Shown here: positions 63,920 through 64,000 of the stretch, piece by piece
Numbering within the stretch: position 1 is the first letter of the stretch
Layout: each line of letters starts with the position of its first letter
Assembly: GCF_021390675.1 (NCBI RefSeq)
Contig: NZ_JAJEJV010000004.1
Coordinates: 2,418,001 to 2,482,000, forward strand
DNA from: Dyella sp. 2HG41-7
GTDB taxonomy: Bacteria; Pseudomonadota; Gammaproteobacteria; Xanthomonadales; Rhodanobacteraceae
Length of the DNA: 64,000 nucleotides
Direction of reading: 5' to 3'
Made by a program: the position numbers and the translations under genes
The notes under the pieces: generated by a model
The model's input: the letters and a program-made list of their open reading frames with translations, nothing else
Database searches by the model: none
Told to the model about the DNA's origin: nothing

Positions 63920-64000
63920 TCAAACCTTCAAAACGGGTGCATCCAATCTCATCCACATTCCGTAGAAGAGGTAAGCAAGGCCGGAGCGCGTGCGATGAAC
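63920..64000 (-). CDS. 3' end of an unidentified minus-strand gene, cut by the window edge
   Basis: From the right edge the minus strand encodes 26 residues (RSGLAYLFYGMWMRLDAPVL within it) before TGA at 63920-63922. The aromatic and hydrophobic composition looks like the C-terminal end of a membrane or soluble enzyme, but it is too short to identify. The terminator at 63796-63872 lies downstream and could act for both strands through its stem. Confidence 0.35.
   Translation of the reverse strand, partial: VHRTRSGLAYLFYGMWMRLDAPVLKV

Noticed and set aside
63759-63956. Minus-strand 65-residue frame at the right end
   Set aside because: It is built from terminator hairpin sequence; the shorter partial frame ending at 63920 is more plausible.

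Overview
The window is chromosomal DNA of a GC-rich Gram-negative bacterium. The mix of TonB-dependent receptor, NodT-type outer-membrane lipoprotein, Kup, a YdeP-type molybdoenzyme, GH79/GH2/GH20 enzymes, a PNGase A-like protein and many twin-arginine signals points to the Lysobacterales (Rhodanobacteraceae such as Dyella, Luteibacter or Rhodanobacter). This placement is inference from gene content; no rRNA or marker gene is present. I found no tRNA, rRNA, CRISPR array, phage gene or intact insertion sequence.

Layout. 0-5.5 kb: a truncated MscS channel, an alpha/beta hydrolase, thiM-thiE under a TPP riboswitch, a 3-methyladenine DNA glycosylase and a Mig-14-like protein. 5.5-11.6 kb: small hypothetical genes, a coupled methyltransferase/flavin-reductase pair, a DUF4142 gene followed by a metallothionein-like gene, Kup and a Tudor-like DUF2945 protein. 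11.7-17.6 kb: three exported carbohydrate-active proteins on the minus strand (GH2, GH79, parallel beta-helix) that look like one polysaccharide-degrading unit. 17.8-25.0 kb: a two-gene signalling operon of very large hybrid kinases, one of them a soluble 1705-residue poly-HAMP kinase with six near-identical 276-bp tandem units. 25.5-27.3 kb: an SdpR-like repressor and a cupin/DUF2867-like fusion. 27.5-31.0 kb: a PNGase A-like amidase and a GH20 hexosaminidase, suggesting N-glycan removal and trimming. 31.2-35.9 kb: an HxlR regulator with a complete EmrA/EmrB/OprM-type efflux pump. 36-38.7 kb: a DHFR-like reductase, MarC and a scar of broken genes (EAL, LysR). 38.8-43.7 kb: redox genes (Dyp peroxidase, NDH-2, YdeP-type molybdoenzyme). 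43.8-47.3 kb: a LysR regulator divergent from CMD, aldo/keto reductase and zinc alcohol dehydrogenase genes. 47.4-49.3 kb: a LytS/LytR-type two-component pair. 49.3-64 kb: a lipocalin-like protein, a TonB receptor, several exported hypotheticals, a 7TM receptor-like protein without output domain, an MBL hydrolase, a prolyl oligopeptidase, a second alpha/beta hydrolase, an ArsR-SRPBCC pair whose operator overlaps an apparently leaderless start, and a terminal exported protein.

The points most worth a second look are the soluble poly-HAMP kinase operon, the PNGase A/GH20 pair, the leaderless ArsR start inside a perfect 24-bp palindrome, and the SdpR-like repressor with a cupin/DUF2867-like fusion behind paired TTAA-N4-TTAA sites. 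All coordinates were read by eye; family assignments rest on recalled motifs, not on searches.
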